A stretch of DNA of 49,633 bases from Protostelium mycophagum (lineage: Eukaryota > Evosea > Variosea > Protosteliida > Protosteliaceae), in assembly GCA_002081555.1 (NCBI GenBank), contig KV920893.1, positions 1 to 49,633 on the forward strand. Reading direction: 5' to 3'. A program made the position numbers and the translations under genes. Position 1 is the stretch's first letter. Every line of letters begins with the position of its first letter. The notes below the pieces were generated by a model. That model worked only from the letters and a program-made list of their open reading frames with translations, did no database searches and had not been told where the DNA came from. Positions 1 through 11,300 of the stretch are shown piece by piece.

Positions 1-159
1 TTTAGATCAGAAGACAAAGTGTTTTTCGCAGAAAACAGTCACTCTTGATCTCTTCTGCAGGACATTTCAGTTGTTGTGGAATCAAAGTATATCGGAGTTC
101 ACGAGGCGGGAAATCAGAATCGCGAAACTGATACTTTCATCTCCGGTGGCACTCCGTAA
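1..159 (+). CDS. 3' end of an unidentified gene (partial)
   Basis: The left edge cuts this gene. A short coding piece (1-18) reads FRSEDK in frame, then a GTGTTT donor at 19 and an acceptor TTCTGCAG ending at 60. The last exon (61-159) continues in the same phase, is hydrophilic, begins DISVVVESKYIGV and ends SGGTP before a TAA at 157-159. The stop lies about 140 bp from the stop of the convergent SulP gene. No domain is recognisable in some 40 residues, so no function is proposed. The clean splice signals and frame continuity make a real terminal exon likely. Confidence 0.5.
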
Positions 160-297
160 AAATCCGACATGACGTCACCCATCTTTAGGCCCACAAGTGA
201 CACCATCTGATGAAGAATCTCTATGCACCTTCTTCTTCTGAAGATGGTTGCAAAATCCACAAAGCTCTGAAAGAAACCAGGAAAATATTTTTATTAT

Positions 298-3200
298 CTA
301 CACAGGCAGGTCACTTTCTGTGGCCCTGAGTGACACACTATGTTCTTTGCGTCTCTCGAATTCTTCGTATCTGTTTTGGACAACCTCGATCGCCTCAGAT
401 ATGGTCAAATGGACCAACATCGGATCGGACACCAGCGCATCATCTTGGACTTCGGGTCTGCTCTCTACCGTTGTCATCTCTTGAGCGGAGAGACTGTCGT
501 ATTCATCCGTGGCTGGGGGTACTGGCTCACTGCAACGCAGGGTGAGGATCATCTACAACGATAAAGATCACCTGCCGAGGTGGGGGGTGATGGGGACGAT
601 GGGTCGGGTGATTCCTGACAGTTCTAAAAGTCTCAAAACATCGGGCTGGACTGCCACAAAGTGGATCTCAAAGAACACGTCTGTCTCGTTGTCTCTGCCT
701 TCACTTCGCAGCGTCGCGTGCAAGTCGAAGAGTCCTTGAAGGCCGGAAGAGTCCATATTGTTTACGGTGGAGAGGTCGAAGACGATGGCCTGAGATTCTC
801 AACATCTACAACACTGTAGATTTACAACAAAGATCACCTTGAGAGGGGGAAGATCCTCCTCGCTGACCGCTCTCCCGTACTCTTTGGATCTGATGTGCCG
901 GATGGTCGATTCTAAATCATCCGACCACATGATCCTTCTTCTGGACATCGCAGGGGGCATGCATGTATACTTGTACACCTCCTTATAAACCTGACCCCTT
1001 CAGTATCCCGCCAGATTTTCCCGCCAAATCACCTGTCTCTGGAAGAATTCCATATTAGGGAAGACAAGAGATTCATTGATACGTAACACCAAAATCCCCG
1101 CCGGGGCCAATTCGGTCTCTTCTCGTTGTAGACGGATATCAATGATATTTTTCCCGCCTCTTTCTGGGCGCTGACGCGCACCAGTCTCCCTCTGTACAGG
1201 CTCTCCTATCACCTATAAACTGTCATTCCACCGCGTTTCCGTGAATCTCGCGATCTCCCAGTTCAAAAAAAATTCAAGTTCCGGGACCGCATAGGGAAAT
1301 TTTATTTTTGCGTCCGGTAAGGACGCGGTATTTACCGCGAATTTCACGGTATCTCAACGCGACTGAGATATGGTCTAGGTCACTCCCATTATTCAAGTTA
1401 CAACAAGAGCAACACCAACACCAACACAAACACTACGACGACGAAACATCATGAGCTTTAAAACGATCATCACATTACTCGTGACCATCTCAGTGGTCAT
1501 GGCCGCAGACTGCAGAAAGCCAGCGGGAGGAGCAGAGCTGTGTTGTGAAGAGGCAACCCTCTATTGTGGTTGTCCAGAATACTTCGTGGGACACCTCTGC
1601 ACAACCGCCACCTGCTACAACCCCGCTAACGAGACATGTGAGTCTATATTTAGATCTCAGACTTTGCGCGCACTGCGCGACGGGTATACTGTCTACAATG
1701 CTAACTACAACGAGGTACGACCAACGCACACCCAAACTGGGTGGTCTGCGCAATAGGACAGCAGGCATGTACCTCCGGAAGTAACACCCAATGCTGCGAT
1801 GAGGGATTCACATGTGACTCCACCATGAGCACCTCTTACGGACTTTGCGTGCCCACACCAGCTTCTTCCAGCCCCGCAGTGGTGAGTTACTCCCCGAATT
1901 TCCGGTGAAATTTCTCACCCGCGACAGACTGAAAGCTGCGACTGCGCCGGATCCGAACAATGCTGCGACGGAAAATGTTTTGATGCCTCAAATTACAGCT
2001 GCCAAGAGGGAGCCGTTGTAAAGAAATGAAACGTTGTAAAGAAATAAAACTCACCCTTGTACCGAGTTCCCCCTTCTTGGCGGCTAACCACAAGTTGGGG
2101 TGGTGTGTCGCGTGTACAAGTTGGGTGTAACTAGGCCTTGCCACTCTGTACAATAAAACGACCAGCGCAAAGCCGGTCGCCGACATGATGCCGATCTGAA
2201 CAGATTCGAAATTTGAAACGGTGATTTGGCGGGAAATGGAAGCGTACCTCAACAGAGACGATGACGGTCACGATGAGGGCGATCACCGCAGCCAAAAAGT
2301 CAAACACTGGACACGTTAAGGATCGTGATTTTTGCGTGAATTAACGCGATCTACTCACGTGAAATTCTCCACAAGTTGACAAAAACGTCAAAAGTTAAAA
2401 TGAGGTTCAGAACCGCCCCAATAATTATTCCTGACAGGCATGCTGTAGATATCTCAGGAAATTTCATGGAAAAATCCCGAAGAGAAGAAAATTCAGGGAA
2501 AATTCAACCTTGTGGGATCCAGTAGAATGCGGGAGTCAAGCAAAGAAGAGAAACGATCACGATCACTCCCGTGAATAAGCCCGCTAGGGGCGATTTCACC
2601 CCCGACTGTGACGCCACCGCCGACCTGTACACGTCATTTACATCGTTGTAGACCGATCCGGACCGTACCGAGAGAAAGAGCCGGTGACTGGGTACGCGCC
2701 AAAAAAAGACCCAATCATATTTGCAAAACCAATCGCGAAGAGCTCTTGGTCCGTATCAACGACATACTGGTCCTTTCTGGCTGCGATTTTCAGTGAGATT
2801 TCGATGAAAACTCGATGGAAACTCGATGATCAGTAATTTTCTTTTCTATTGAATTTTCAGCCTGAATGCGTGGCGCTGCAAGGCCATAACCAAGAGAAAT
2901 AAAAATACACACCGAGAGCTTTTGAGATGGCAATGTGTTCCAGTACACTCGCGAGTGTCAACGTGACGATCTGTGATATCGCACTGCTCACCCAACCTCC
3001 GGTCAGGCCAGGGTCCGAGGGTTTTAATAATCCTGATCGTATCAGTGTCATCTACAGATGGACCCTGTCATCTGAGTAATCATCTGGCTCTGCCACAATG
3101 TTGACATGTCCAACCGAAAATCCGCCCTCTACAACTCCATGTACGATCTCATCTACAATAGGTCACCTGATGGTACGCTTCCTGTGAGGGAGATATCAGG

Positions 3201-4648
3201 CTGGTTCTGATTTCGGCAGACAAGGAATCCGATGAGGGTGAAGATCACCACCGCGATCGTGAATCGGGCCGTCCCAATGATCTGAAATCTCTCAGAATGG
3301 TCGGTGAAATTTCGTGGAGATTTCGAGGCAACTCACTTGAATGGATTTATACTTTGAACCCCATTTCTTGCGGAACTGTCTTCAATCAGCTACCTCTTCT
3401 TAATTCCAAAGAAACCAGAATCCTCAGGACACAAGCTCCCATTGAATATAGCTTTTAGATAGAGTTTTTTGTTGTGGCATTGCCACAATTCACCCTCTTA
3501 AACTAAGAATAAAAGGGTCGAAACAAATGAAATGCAAGATGTTTCTGTATTCGCGAGTACTCGCCTGTTCAATGATCAAAATGAGAGCCAATGTGCTGAC
3601 CCCAATGAGAGTGTCTCTCCACAGTATGTTTGGCAACCCCTTACACATGTCATAGATGACCTGTACACGTCATCACACGTCAGGTTTACATGACGTACCT
3701 GGTACGAGGGGTTCCGGTTGTTGATATTGGGCACGCCAAAAAACTTGGGCAACTACAGAGTTGTAGACTGTCATCAATACCATAAAATCACTAAATATAT
3801 ACCTGTGTCACGGCAATATTTATGGCTGCACCAGTGGTGTAGCCCGCGAGCACCGGGGCTGGGAAAAAGTCTAGAAGAATCCCTAAGCGGAAAAAGCCAA
3901 GGCAAAGGGCGATTACGCCGGAGAAGAAGGCTGCAGCGGTGGCGATCTGAAAGTGTCATCATATTCTAAAGCCATAAAGAGGTTTTAAACACACAGAGAT
4001 GTGAGGGTGGAAGGTGCAGGAAAATAGCAGCTCAGTTTAGTGTTACAAACAGCCGACTTTGTAAGACGAGATCTGAAATAAAACATGGGAATAATTACCA
4101 TCGCAGCGCTCTGCTGTGGCCCTTGGTAGCTCGAGACAATCTGCCCTGAAATGGTCACTCATTTTGGATTATTTTCCTCTGCTCACCTGTGATCAGGGAA
4201 AGGACTGCTGTGGGTCCGAGGTTGATGTCTTTGGACGTCCCAATCAAAAAGTATAACATGGCACCCAAATAGGCACTACAGGATCAGAGGTGGTCAACAG
4301 AAACGAGCTCACCTGTACAAACCATATTGGACTGGGAGATTGGCGACCTTAGCATACGCGAGGCCTTGTGGGATGACCATGATTCCCACAGTAATTCCAG
4401 CGATCAAGTCACCGATTATGTACTCCTTTCTATATCTCGGTATCCACTTCGAGTGTCATCAAAATCGAACTGATTTGTCGTGTATCGATTATCACCTTTA
4501 TTGCAGGAACCTTCTCTGCCACATATTTAGGCAGTTTACGAGGGAATCTCTTCGCGAATTGGAGGATCGATGCCCCCAATTCTCTGCAGACTCTCTCGCC
4601 ATCCGCCTGCTTATCAGATGACCATTTCGGACCGGCACTATGAACCAT
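298..4648 (-). CDS. SulP-family anion transporter with C-terminal STAS domain (SLC26-like)
   Basis: Multi-pass plasma- or endomembrane transporter of the SulP/SLC26 family, whose members move sulfate and other anions. The conserved N-terminal block is at about 4317-4447 ([10 protein letters not shown], then [16 protein letters not shown]), followed by [19 protein letters not shown] (4199-4285), the signature [15 protein letters not shown] (3804-3949), [14 protein letters not shown] (about 2925-2990) and LYRVARP (2060-2185). The STAS domain is split over exons from 1212 to 572, with [14 protein letters not shown] and the core [11 protein letters not shown]. The tail (298-529) is acidic. Example introns are 530-571 (42 nt) and 790-837 (48 nt). 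One intron, 1213-2054, is 842 nt and carries a whole gene on the other strand. The start at 4648 is the first ATG of the exon leading into the core; an ATG near 4813 joined by a short intron is an alternative. Stop TAG at 298-300 with AATAAA just beyond. Transported ion unknown. Confidence 0.92.
805..820. repeat. Intronic palindrome TCTACAACACTGTAGA
   Basis: Near-palindromic 16-mer inside the 48-nt SulP intron 790-837. Same word family at 9502-9517, 10482-10497, 20618-20635 and 27054-27069, each inside an intron of a different gene. Confidence 0.7.
1213..1450 (+). promoter_or_regulatory. Upstream region of the nested gene, with paired hairpins
   Basis: This 238-bp stretch lies between the SulP splice acceptor and the ATG of the nested antisense gene, so it probably holds that gene's promoter and 5' UTR. 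It contains two adjacent perfect inverted repeats: GCGTCC-GGTAA-GGACGC (1310-1326) and CGCGGTA-TT-TACCGCG (1324-1339). A CAACACCAACACCAACACAAACAC-like run is found just before the ATG at about 1405-1433, typical of an A/C-rich leader. The promoter role is inferred from position only. Confidence 0.35.
1451..2029 (+). CDS. Secreted cysteine-rich protein, nested antisense in a SulP intron
   Basis: Predicted small secreted protein of about 150 residues. The ATG at 1451 opens a signal peptide ([19 protein letters not shown]) followed directly by a cysteine-rich body. Three exons fit: 1451-1637, 1715-1881 and 1928-2029. The introns are 1638-1714 (77 nt, branch-like GCTAAC near 1700) and 1882-1927 (46 nt). 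The body has three cysteine-rich modules, each with a CC pair ([21 protein letters not shown]), in a spacing reminiscent of cystine-knot or other disulfide-rich extracellular modules. A Ser/Pro linker precedes the last module. Stop TGA at 2027-2029, and an AATAAA at 2043-2048 lies only a few bases before the SulP splice donor on the opposite strand. The whole unit, including about 240 bp of upstream DNA, sits in the SulP intron. Function unknown. Confidence 0.75.
3472..3488. repeat. Perfect 8-bp inverted repeat TTGTGGCA-T-TGCCACAA
   Basis: Located in one of the longer SulP introns (about 3350-3565), in AT-rich DNA. Perfect arms with a 1-nt spacer. No link to a known element is visible. Confidence 0.6.
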
Positions 4649-4977
4649 CTCTTGATGGCCACTGAAAACAAGGCCTCTCAAATTCCTTCGCGGATTCGCC
4701 ACACAATTCTTGTTGTAGTTCGGCAATATGTCGAACTTCTGTGAAGATGCGACATTTCCGTAATGCTGCGGTTAGCTTACCGTGATCGCTCGGTAAGGTT
4801 ATCAACATCCCTGAAGTTTCTGTCCACAACTACAGTGTCGACACAAAAAAAGTCACAATTGTAGATGAAGATTTATTCGTCTTTCACGTTGATGATGTCA
4901 TCACGACACTTTGTCTGTCCCAACAGACACGAAACCCCGACCTCAGCCGCGTTCTTCCCCTTTTTCCAGGATTTCTC

Positions 4978-6054
4978 TCACTTGTCGTTCTCCAAATCGT
5001 CTTTGAGAGATGCCCACCAGTCCTCCTCTTTGGGCTTCGTCTCTGGCTTCTTCTGGACTGCCTCGAAGATGTCATATAAAGACCGGCGGCCGTTTGGAGA
5101 GATATCAGATGAATTCTTCAAGAGAGATTGTGATGGGGTGGATAATTGAGAGGGACTCTTCTTGATTTCAGTCGCTATATGGGGTCAGAAATTCCGGCGA
5201 ATTTTCATGGAGAACTGGAATGTATCCTTGGAAAATGGTGAAATTTACATTCGCTGGAGAGGTCTGCTTTCATCTGGCTCCACCAATCGTCTTTTTTCGG
5301 TGTGGATTCCACTGAAAAATGTCATCTTTTCGTGAGAAAATGAATTTGACTCACCTTCATCGAGCTCTGATTTCATTTGACTCCACCAATCATCTTTCTT
5401 TGTGTGTTGCTCCTCCTTTTTTGATAGGCTGCCCAATATATCGTAAACAGAGGCCCTCTTATTCTCTGACCTTCTTCAGCAAAGTGATTGAAGAATACTG
5501 AAGCGAGGTAAAAGATTTCGCCGTTAGACGAGAACATAAAACTGTGGATAAAAATGCCAGACAACAAGAGCTCGTGGACGAATCTTTGGTTAAGCTGCAA
5601 AAATAATCATGGAAGATTCACACCTGTTGGCTTATTCTTCCTGATGGTCCCCTTCTGTACCAGTTTATCTTCTAAATCGCCCAATTCCTGTGTTAGTTGT
5701 GGTTCCATGTCTCGCAGCTTATACAACCATTCAGGGTCACAGCTGCACAAGTCGGCCCACATCTAATTTCGTTTAGAATTTGGGAAAGAGACGAAAAACA
5801 CATCACCTGGGAATCATTGTCGATGTATTCATACTCCGTCTTGAATTTCGTCCATCGATCGAGTGTTGATTCTGTTCCAAAGTCTTCCAAACTAAGACGG
5901 TCTATAATCGTCAGAAGTCAGAAGGTGAATGAAGATTACTATCACCATCTGTATTTTCCTCAGCAGCAACCAAGTCATCAAAGACTTCTGGGAAAATCCT
6001 CTGAAACTGCAGAGAGGCGGTGATTACACTGCCGGACTTCTCTGATCGACCCAT
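4978..6054 (-). CDS. Unknown protein with repeated YDI..KK..DWW motifs
   Basis: I do not recognise the family. The ATG at 6054 begins MGRSEKSGSVITASLQF; exons are joined by short introns (for example 5894-5938). The N-terminal part has LEDFGTESTLDRWTKFK and DPEWLYKLRDMEPQL, then a segment LNQRFVHELLLSGIF and a hydrophobic patch near 5530-5580. The C-terminal half carries a repeated unit: SVYDILGSLSKKEE..KKDDWWSQMKSELDE (about 5345-5450), a shorter TPKKDDWWSQMKADL (about 5250-5310), and SLYDIFEAVQKK..KEEDWWASLKDDLEN (about 4981-5085). The stop is TGA at 4978-4980. One junction around 5465-5530 could not be fixed with confidence. The tryptophan-rich amphipathic repeats look like short binding motifs for one partner, which is inference. 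The gene is divergent from the frizzled-CRD gene, with 169 bp between starts. Confidence 0.6.
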
Positions 6055-6223
6055 CTTTCTGTGAGATGATATAAATCTGCATTCCTATGAGCTGACCAGC
6101 TGAGAGAGGATGTAAATATTGCTGAAACTCACAAATCACGCTCGAGGCTCATCTTTCGCGCCGCGATCTAATGTATGATTTTGAATTTTCAGTGACTACA
6201 ACAGAGACGCACTATTTTTATGC
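6055..6223. promoter_or_regulatory. Shared upstream region of two divergent genes
   Basis: 169 bp separate the ATG at 6054 (-) from the ATG at 6224 (+), so both promoters must lie here or inside the genes. I see no clear TATA box or other defined site. The call rests on the divergent layout. Confidence 0.4.
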
Positions 6224-7259
6224 ATGTCAGCCCTTCGTCTCAGCAGCGCCCTCCTTCTCTTGTTATTTCTCGTCGGTAGGCCTTTACAACTTTCCGAATC
6301 GGCTTCTGATGTTCGTAGATGTTGATGGACAGGGCCAGTTCGAGAAGACATCTCTCTCACAATACTCATTCTTGTCACAATTTCAAAGGCCTCTTTTGGA
6401 GCAGTGCACTAATACAACTTGTATCAGTCGTTATAACGGAACATTCTGCTTCGATTCCCAAGGTGAGCACCGTCAATCAGCCAACAACCAAATCATACAG
6501 GGAAATCACTTCTAAATTACACCTTCTGCAACTGCATGGCAATCCCAAGTTCTGACGGATTTTTCAACGGCTTATACGCAATTTGTGGTTTAGGTAATCA
6601 GCTTTGGTACCGTTTTATTAGCTTTTCAGACTGGAAAATCGACATTAAAAAATGCAAGAAAATATATATTGCTTTGGTTGCAGAGGAACACAAAATTTGT
6701 TTCTCATAAACCAATATTATTTTTTGTTTATTCTGCACCTCAATCATCTGAAAATTGAAAAAAGTATCAATTAATGAAGGGTCTAGTCTGCATTATTGCG
6801 TAAAAATAATTCAATAAAACACATTCATAACGCAAATCAGGCCAATTAGACGCAATGGCAAAGTCGTATTACAAGTGAGCCACTTCTGAATCCATTATCT
6901 ACAATTTCCCTAAGTTTGTTAGTCGAGCTGTAGGCGTTGGGCTGATTGTCACCTCGTCGTCAGCCTGTCTGGACAGCGTGAAGCAATTTGCTTGCAATAT
7001 GGCGTACAAAGAATGCGCGCCTGGATTCAATGGGACACATAACTATATGAGTGTCTGCAGATCAGTTTGTTACGCCATGAAAGACGCCTGTTCGGTTAGC
7101 GAAGACTGCTCAGCTCTCGCCGAAGGTATGATTTTTTGGCGGGAAAGTCTGACCTTTGTAGATGAGTGCACTGGGTCAGGGGCTAATTATGTACATCATT
7201 TTGGATGGTTCATGATATTGATGATAATGGCATTAGTTGGTGTACATAATAAACTTTGA
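6224..7259 (+). CDS. Small frizzled-type cysteine-rich-domain protein, probably GPI-anchored or secreted
   Basis: The predicted product is about 190 residues. The ATG at 6224 gives a strong signal peptide (MSALRLSSALLLLLFLV), interrupted by a 43-nt intron after the leucine run. The mature part has paired cysteines (CTNTTC, TFCNC) and then a frizzled/CRD-like segment: VKQFACNMAYKECAPG, NYMSVCRSVCYAMKDAC, matching the C-x-C...P..CRS.C..v...C spacing of Fz domains. Several N-glycosylation sequons (NTT, NGT, NYT) support export. Exon 3 ends in LAE at 7124; after a 36-nt intron the last exon encodes DECTGSGAN followed by a hydrophobic tail (WFMILMIMALVGV) and NKL, like a GPI-attachment signal. It lacks the seven-membrane domain of frizzled receptors. 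The intron at about 6596-6931 is unusually long and could hide another exon. An AATAAA overlaps the last codons. Confidence 0.72.
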
Positions 7260-7333
7260 AAAATGTCTGATGAAGAAATGCGATGAAAATTGATCAGTTG
7301 TAAAAGTGATTTGGTCACGCAATCTCGAACACG

Positions 7334-8236
7334 ATGTCTGCTCTTACTCTATGCTCTCTACGACAAATATCACCACGAAAAACAACATTTAAGGCGAGAT
7401 CATTCAATCGGCACACCCCAACGATACTTCCATCACGACATTTTCCAAATCACCTGCAGACCAACACGCTAACAGTGAGAGTGATCAATTGATTCATTCC
7501 ATTCTCATGTGTTCAGCAACATGATCTGTTTGGAATGCATCGGTCCTTGGTGCCTTATCAATCAGGGAGTCTCCTATTCAGTTTATTGACTTCCACCGCC
7601 ATCTCAACCGTTTACATGAGTCGGACATTGCATCGTGGCGGTCTTAACGCTCTTCATGGTGCTGTGGAGAGAAAACTTGCATTCAAGGATGTATTACCAC
7701 AGACCACCATAGCTGCTCTTGGAGGACTTGCTTGGGGAAGTTTGATGGAGACTCTTGCAGAAGAGCCAGAGTATCTGGCAGGTGCGGTTGCCTCCTCCAC
7801 AGGAGCCATCTTCCTCACATTGATGTGGAGATTCATTCGTTCAAAAGAGCGTGAGTGTGCATTGTACATTCTGGCATCTCATTTCTCAATAATGATTATT
7901 AACATATAAAAATCTACTTGTTCTTAATTTCATATTTAATGATTATAAAAAATGATCAGATATTTTCTACAAATAAAATGTTATTCAGAAAGCTAATAAA
8001 TTCAAAATAATGAACATTTAATGAAATAAATATTTTTATAAATAAAATAGCTAAAATACAAAGGGCTCGGGTTCACCGCACGGATGGGTGGGGCTATTAT
8101 GGGTTACCTCGGGATGTTCGCCCTCTTTGGCCTCTTTGACCACTGCTTCTTACCGTGGTGCCTCTCTATACTTACCGTGCGCAACCTCAGCCAGAGGTTC
8201 CCCAACTTGATCAAGGTGATGATCTTCGTTATGTAG
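7334..8236 (+). CDS. Probable mitochondrial inner-membrane protein, family not recognised
   Basis: The ATG at 7334 opens a basic, Ser/Thr-rich, acid-free N-terminus (MSALTLCSLRQISPRKTTF) typical of a mitochondrial presequence. A 42-nt intron joins CTAACA to CAACATGATCTG in frame, giving LFGMHRSLVPYQSG. Membrane-like segments follow: SLLFSLLTSTAISTVY, TTIAALGGLAWGSL, AGAVASSTGAIFLTLMW and, in the last exon, GGAIMGYLGMFALFGLF. A longer intron (about 7851-8063, 213 nt, very AT-rich) separates RSKE from RLGFTARMGG. The product is about 215 residues and ends VMIFVM before TAG at 8234-8236. It starts only 74 bp after the stop of the upstream same-strand gene. I do not recognise the family; the mitochondrial location is inferred from the presequence. 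Confidence 0.6.
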
Positions 8237-8363
8237 AATCATGATGCTGATGTGCATAGACAAATGATGACGTCCGAGATTTTTGAAGAATTTTGGAGGA
8301 AGAATTTTTTATTTTTTATGGAATTTTCTTGACAAAAATAAAATTTTTTTTTGTTTTTTCTCT

Positions 8364-11300
8364 TTATTTTCGGATTTTTTTGGGTGCTGGAGATTCTGCC
8401 TCCTCTGCTCTATCCCTCTTCTGTAAAAATGTAAATAAAGCACGGTAAGGTATCGCAACAATCACCATTACTTAACGTGAGAGATTTTTTGCGTAATATT
8501 TTGATTTTTTTCGAAATTCGAAAAATAAATTTAATATTTTTACCATTTTGAAATTTCTTTTCTTGGGTGTCTCCTCATCTTCAAAACGAGTGATCATACC
8601 CGCAGGCTTGATCACTTTCGCCTGTTCTCGTCAATTTACACCGTTGTAGACACACGATATTTCTAAAAATAGACTCACCTCTTTTCTCTTCGGCTTCTTT
8701 TTGGTCGGTTTAGGTAAGACCTCTTCCTTGCTTTTTGTATCCTCTTCAGAGCTGTAATCGTCGGGTGCAGTCGATTTTTTCAGTTGCAAAAAGTCATCAT
8801 CATCGCCGTCATCACCATCATCATTCGCATTGTCTTTAGCTTCTTCAGTCTTCTCGTCTGTGTCCTCTGTTTTCTGAATACGTCAGAAGTGACGGGGAAA
8901 ATTCAGGGAAATTTCGGGGGAAATTACCTGTGGTTTTCTGACTCGGGCTTGGAGTCTCTCCTTTCTCGTTTTTTTGGGAAGTTTTGGTTTATCTTCGTCA
9001 TCTTCCTCTTGCGTTTTTTTCTGATATTTTTCAGTGAAATTTCAAGGAAAATTCCTTGTACGTTTCGGAAGAATATTATCTAAATCCAAAACAATCTAAT
9101 TATTTTTATCCGTAAATATACAACGAGAACGTTGATCTCGTCGGATGAAAGGATCACCTTGATTTGTTTTATGGACAGTGTGGGTGCGGCAGCAAGTCCA
9201 AGAGAAGCGGCGTACTCGTCTACAGGTAGCTCTTCAAATTTGAAAATCTCCTTGTTGCTGTTCTTGTAAACACTGCGCACGTACGATGCGAAGGCCTGGA
9301 AGTTTCATGAATATTCGTGGAAAATTTGTTGAATATCCTGGGAAATTCCATGGAGAATTCGTGGAGAATTACCTTTTGAGCGTAGAATTTGAGTTCGGGG
9401 TTAGAACTGAGAGCGGAATTCACTTGCAACACAAAATTTTTGTTTTTCTCGCGCTCTGCCGCATTGACTTTTTTCAACTGAATATTCGTCATTTCCGACC
9501 ATCTACAACGGTGTAGATACTTACCACCACGGGGATTTTTCCTTCCTCCAACAGTTGTACCATTTTCATCTCACTGGGCAGTAAGAGTAAGAGAGAGCAG
9601 CCACCAGCTTCATAACGGGCCGTGCGGCCCACTCTGCATCATGTCAAATCTATTTTTAGCACGTTCGCGATGATATCTTTTATGATATCTCAGAAGATAT
9701 GACCCCTTGCACGTTAAATTTGTCATTATAATTATGATATCTTCACGATATCTTACCTATGAATATAAGTGTGTACGTCTTCAGGACAGTCCCCTTGTAC
9801 GACCCAATCTACACCTGTACAACGTCAGTCGAGACATCTCCAACGACATCCGTGACATGAACCGAGATATCTCACCGGGGAAATCGAGGCCGCGAGCGGC
9901 AATATCAGTAGCGATCAGAACGGCTTTTGTCAATCTATTAAATTCGAAGAATGTCTCCATGCGCTTCTGTTGTGAAATCTGAAAATAATCAGCTTATTCT
10001 TTTTGCAGTTGTAGATAGAGAAAAAATATAAGATATCATATGTTCGATCATTTTGCCGCAATAAAGAAGTAGAATGTCATATGATGATATCATTGAAATG
10101 ATTTGACTGACCTGTCCGTGCATTTGAAAAACGGTCACTCCTGAACGTAAAGCTTTGAACAATTCGTAAGTATATTTCACCTGAAGATGTTCAGAAAAAT
10201 CATCAGGACATTAGAAATAATTTCAGGATATTTCGGAACGTAAGACTGACCTGTTTACAACTCGTTAAAAAGATGATTGATTTTTGTGTGGTATGTGACT
10301 TGACAAAGGACCATATTGTGGACAGCTTCTCTTCAAGTGGCACCTTAATGACATGCTGCACCAGTTTTTGTGGCGTCTTCTGCAGTGCGTCTTTATGGAC
10401 AGATAGGTATTCCGCATCCTTTTTTGTATGAGAAAAATGATTAAAAAAATGAGTTATTTTGTATTTTCGTTTGGCCCAGTATCTACAACAGTGTAGAATG
10501 ACGTGAGAAATACGTGAATGTGCAAGACTTCCATAATAAGAAAGAATAAACACCTTCAAACTGAGACGAGCGAGGTCGTTCACCGAAGAAGTCTGTGTTG
10601 CGGAGAACAAGAGTGTCTGTCTGCCCTTTGGAAGTCCGTCTATAATGGCATCTAATGTCTTGGCGAAACCCATATCCAAAATTCGGTCGGCTTCGTCAAG
10701 TACTGGGGAAATCAGAAACTACTTCTAGATTTTTGACACAATAAAATTCAAATAAAAACATAAAGTTTTGTGGCTCTGCTATAATCACACAAAAACTATT
10801 CAACTGCAATATTAATGATATCATAGTCTTTCTATTATAAATATTTCTTGGGCAGATACAGAGTGGACCTGAGGCACGTCTAAAAATAAAATAATATACT
10901 CACCCAACATCTGCAAATTATCACACTCGAATCCGTTGGTAGTGTCCATGTGCTGCAAAAGTCTACCGGGTGTCGCCACGAGTATGTTCATTCTAGTGAT
11001 TCTCTCCTGCTCGTGGACAAAGTCTTTTCCTCCGATGATGAGCCCAGCAGAAAGCTCATGGGCAACTCCAAGCTTCCTCACTACCTTTTTGTGGTTATTT
11101 TTAGAACATTTTTATTTGATTTTCAACTTTTTAAATTTTCTGGAAAACTTTGAATTTTTTAAATTGAATTTACCTCGAAGATTTGAAGTGCTAGCTCTCT
11201 TGTAGGAGTGATGATGAGTCCTCCTATTCCGTCCTCTGTTGTCCATCTGCTTCTGTACAGACGTTCTATCATCTGAATATCTCGTTAAGGAGGGTGATGC

